The position numbers were made by a program, and so were the translations under genes. A DNA stretch of 5,865 nt. Source: JAAYEA01 sp012689325 (lineage in GTDB: Bacteria > Chloroflexota > Anaerolineae > JAAYEA01). Numbering within the stretch: the first letter of the stretch is position 1; each line of letters starts with the position of its first letter. Below are positions 4,215-5,865 of this stretch, piece by piece. The stretch lies in NCBI GenBank assembly GCA_036841525.1, contig DAITVZ010000140.1:1-5865 (forward strand), read 5' to 3'. The notes beneath the pieces are model-generated. The model saw only the letters and a list, made by a program, of their open reading frames with translations. It did not search any database and was not told where the DNA came from.

Positions 4215-5865
4215 TTAGGGGATGATGCTGAGCGAATCGGTGACCTCGCCCGTAAAGCCGTTGGCCGAGCCATCCCAGTACATCGTCCAGGTGCAGGTTG
4301 TCGTGCTGCCCAGCGAGCCCGGCGTGCAGACGATGATGTCTGAACCATCGCCGCTGACGCCGGTCACGCCAAAGCTGCCCACGGTGCTCAGGTAGATCTT
4401 GCCAGCCGCGTCCACCCAGGCGGCGTTCACGTCCTCGTTCGACGTGGAAGAGAGCCCCACATCCGAGCCATCAAAGTACATGGCCCAGGCGCCAGAGGTG
4501 GTGGACCCCAGAGCCGTCGGCGTGAAGGCGATCAGGTCCTCGTCCGCGCCCGACGCGCCCGTCACCGAAAAGCTGCCCAGCGTGCTGACCAGCAGCCGGC
4601 CGTCCGGCAGCAGGGCGAAGGCGTCCACGTCCTCGTCGCTGGTCGAGAGGCCCACGTCCGAGCCGTCGAAATACCACGACCAGCTCCCGGCCGTCGTGGC
4701 GCCCGTCGAGGTGGGTGTGAAGCGCAGGATATCCGAGTCGTCCACCGCGCCCAAGCCGCTCAGGGTAAAGTCGGTGTCAAAGCTCATCAGCAGCGAGCCA
4801 CCGGCTTGCAGCTCAAAGGCATCGATGTCGGTGTTGGCCAGCCCGATGTCCGAGCCATCTATGAACAGCGACCAGGCGCCGGTGCCCATATCCTTGATCA
4901 GGATATCCTCATCGGCGAAGGCGACGCCTCCGGCCGTGCCCGCGGTGCTGGAGCCCAGGTAGAGCTTGGCTCCGGCCGGGGGATCAGGCGTCATCGCGGT
5001 GGCCGTGTTGGAATAGCCCGAGTCGCCGCCATCGTTGTAGGCCCGCACCCGGTAGCTATAGCTCGTGGACGCGGCCAGCCCGGTGTTCGCATAGCTGGTG
5101 ACGTTCGCGCCGACGGTAGCGATCTGCGCAAAATCGCTGCACTCCGCGCCCGTGCAACGCTCGATCTTGAAGCCCGCCTCGGTGTCGCTGTCCGTCCAGG
5201 CCAGATCGATCTGGCTGTGCGAGACCGCGGTTGCCGCCAGGTTGGTCGGAGCAGCGGGCGGCGTGGGCGGCACCGAGCTATTGTAGACCACGGAGGCGGC
5301 CGCGTAGCCGACCCGGTTCTTGCCATAGGCTATCCACATGTAGCCGTCCTCGCCCCAGTCGTCTCCCCACGAGTTGCGCAGCCGCCAGGCTCCCAGGGTA
5401 TCATCCCAGCCCACCAGGACGATGGCGTGGTTCATCGTGGTGCACGAGGTCGCGGGATTAAAGACCCCGCTGGTGTAGCTCCGGAAGGCCGTGTTGACGC
5501 ACACCGCGGCGGATACCGGGCCCCGATCATAGATCGCCTGCTTGATGGCGTCCGTGCTAGGGACGCTGTAGCTGGTGCCGACATAGGCCCAACTGGCGAT
5601 CTTTTCGTGGTAGGTGTAGGGCCCGCCGCAGGGAACATCGGTGGCAGTATAGGGAAAGGCGCTCTCATAGACCGCCCCTGGCGACACAAAGTACTTGTGC
5701 GCCCACCAGCCGCCATCGCAGCCATAGCCATCGGTGTTGCACGACACCAGCCACTGTTCCGCCAGGTCCTTGGAGGCCCCGTCCTTGATCAGGATGTTCA
5801 TCTCGATGGGGCCGACGGTGCCAAAGGCCCAACAACTGCCGCAGTTGCCCTGATCGCGCACCGGG
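4215..5865 (-). CDS. Papain-like C1A cysteine protease with FN3 and C-terminal tandem repeats (5' truncated by the window edge)
   Basis: The visible 549 codons contain most of a C1A cysteine peptidase, numbered here from the valine at 5861. The oxyanion glutamine Q4 and nucleophile C10 lie in PVRDQGNCGSCWAFG, followed by GCDGG (47-51), catalytic H145 in TTMNHAIVLVGWDD and N163 in LRNSWGDDWGEDGY. The catalytic set is complete. A short proline-rich linker (about 197-204) leads to a fibronectin type III domain (about 203-292, ending YRVRAYNDGGDSGYSNTATA). Four repeats of about 66 residues follow (299-548). The GTG at 5861 is an internal valine, not a start, because it is the V of the papain motif PV(K/R)xQG. 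A signal peptide and I29 propeptide are expected beyond the edge, and secretion is inferred from the family and the FN3 domain. No C-terminal anchor is visible; the protein ends SLSIIP. The gene is probably monocistronic, with its terminator at 4108-4143. Confidence 0.93.
   Translation of the reverse strand, partial: PVRDQGNCGSCWAFGTVGPIEMNILIKDGASKDLAEQWLVSCNTDGYGCDGGWWAHKYFVSPGAVYESAFPYTATDVPCGGPYTYHEKIASWAYVGTSYSVPSTDAIKQAIYDRGPVSAAVCVNTAFRSYTSGVFNPATSCTTMNHAIVLVGWDDTLGAWRLRNSWGDDWGEDGYMWIAYGKNRVGYAAASVVYNSSVPPTPPAAPTNLAATAVSHSQIDLAWTDSDTEAGFKIERCTGAECSDFAQIATVGANVTSYANTGLAASTSYSYRVRAYNDGGDSGYSNTATAMTPDPPAGAKLYLGSSTAGTAGGVAFADEDILIKDMGTGAWSLFIDGSDIGLANTDIDAFELQAGGSLLMSFDTDFTLSGLGAVDDSDILRFTPTSTGATTAGSWSWYFDGSDVGLSTSDEDVDAFALLPDGRLLVSTLGSFSVTGASGADEDLIAFTPTALGSTTSGAWAMYFDGSDVGLSSTSNEDVNAAWVDAAGKIYLSTVGSFGVTGVSGDGSDIIVCTPGSLGSTTTCTWTMYWDGSANGFTGEVTDSLSIIP
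4218..4967 (-). repeat. Four tandem protein repeats of about 66 residues at the protease C-terminus
   Basis: Units run 4797-4967, 4599-4796, 4401-4598 and 4218-4400 in reading order (57, 66, 66 and 61 residues). Each begins with a strand of the type K/R/S-L-(L/Y/V)-x-S, then a G-rich turn, then an acidic DEDI(L/I) strand, then TPTxxGxxTxGxW, and ends WxxYFDGSDVGL...DxDAF. The second and third units are the most alike. The pattern of short strands and acidic turns suggests a beta-propeller or beta-sandwich array, possibly calcium binding. I cannot name an established domain family for it. Confidence 0.8.

Noticed and set aside
4399..4962. 187-residue plus-strand frame opposite the protease repeats
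   Set aside because: It is antisense to a clear tandem-repeat coding region, and its serine/proline-rich composition is the mirror of the repeat codons.
5859..5861. GTG start for the papain-like protease
   Set aside because: The GTG encodes the valine of the conserved papain motif PV(K/R)xQG, and the preceding codon in the window is the proline; the true start lies beyond the edge.

Overview
The window is bacterial DNA of fairly high GC content, with Shine-Dalgarno sequences and sigma70-type promoters. The gene content fits a free-living, saprophytic, anaerobic or microaerophilic bacterium: a pectinase-type glycoside hydrolase, a secreted-type papain protease with accessory domains, rubrerythrin and an IS256-family insertion sequence. 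A Chloroflexota (Anaerolineae-like) origin would fit, mainly because of the bacterial papain plus FN3 plus repeat architecture. That is a low-confidence inference, because no phylogenetic marker gene is present.

Layout from left to right. Positions 1-52 are flanking DNA with no gene seen. About 53-1452 is an apparently intact IS256-family element; its DDE transposase is on the minus strand, and no clean target-site duplication can be found. The right end of the element lies about 70 bp upstream of a plus-strand GH28/polygalacturonase-like gene (1520-3010), so the IS probably supplies part of that gene's promoter. A perfect 18-bp hairpin (3022-3062) separates this gene from the convergent rubrerythrin gene (3108-3683, minus).

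Rubrerythrin and a 28-residue lysine-rich microprotein (3872-3958, plus) are transcribed divergently. Each has a recognisable -35/-10 promoter with a 17-bp spacer, and a perfect 12-bp palindrome lies exactly midway between the two -35 boxes. The microprotein transcript ends at a classic hairpin plus T-tract terminator (4036-4065). Two more hairpins (4076-4143) lie in the gap before the 3' end of a minus-strand gene.

That last gene (4215 to beyond 5865, 5' truncated) encodes a C1A papain-like cysteine protease followed by an FN3 domain and four tandem repeats of about 66 residues. No operon joins these genes; each appears to be its own transcription unit. The most interesting parts are the divergent rubrerythrin/microprotein control region, the microprotein itself and its structured 3' UTR, and the C-terminal repeat module of the protease.
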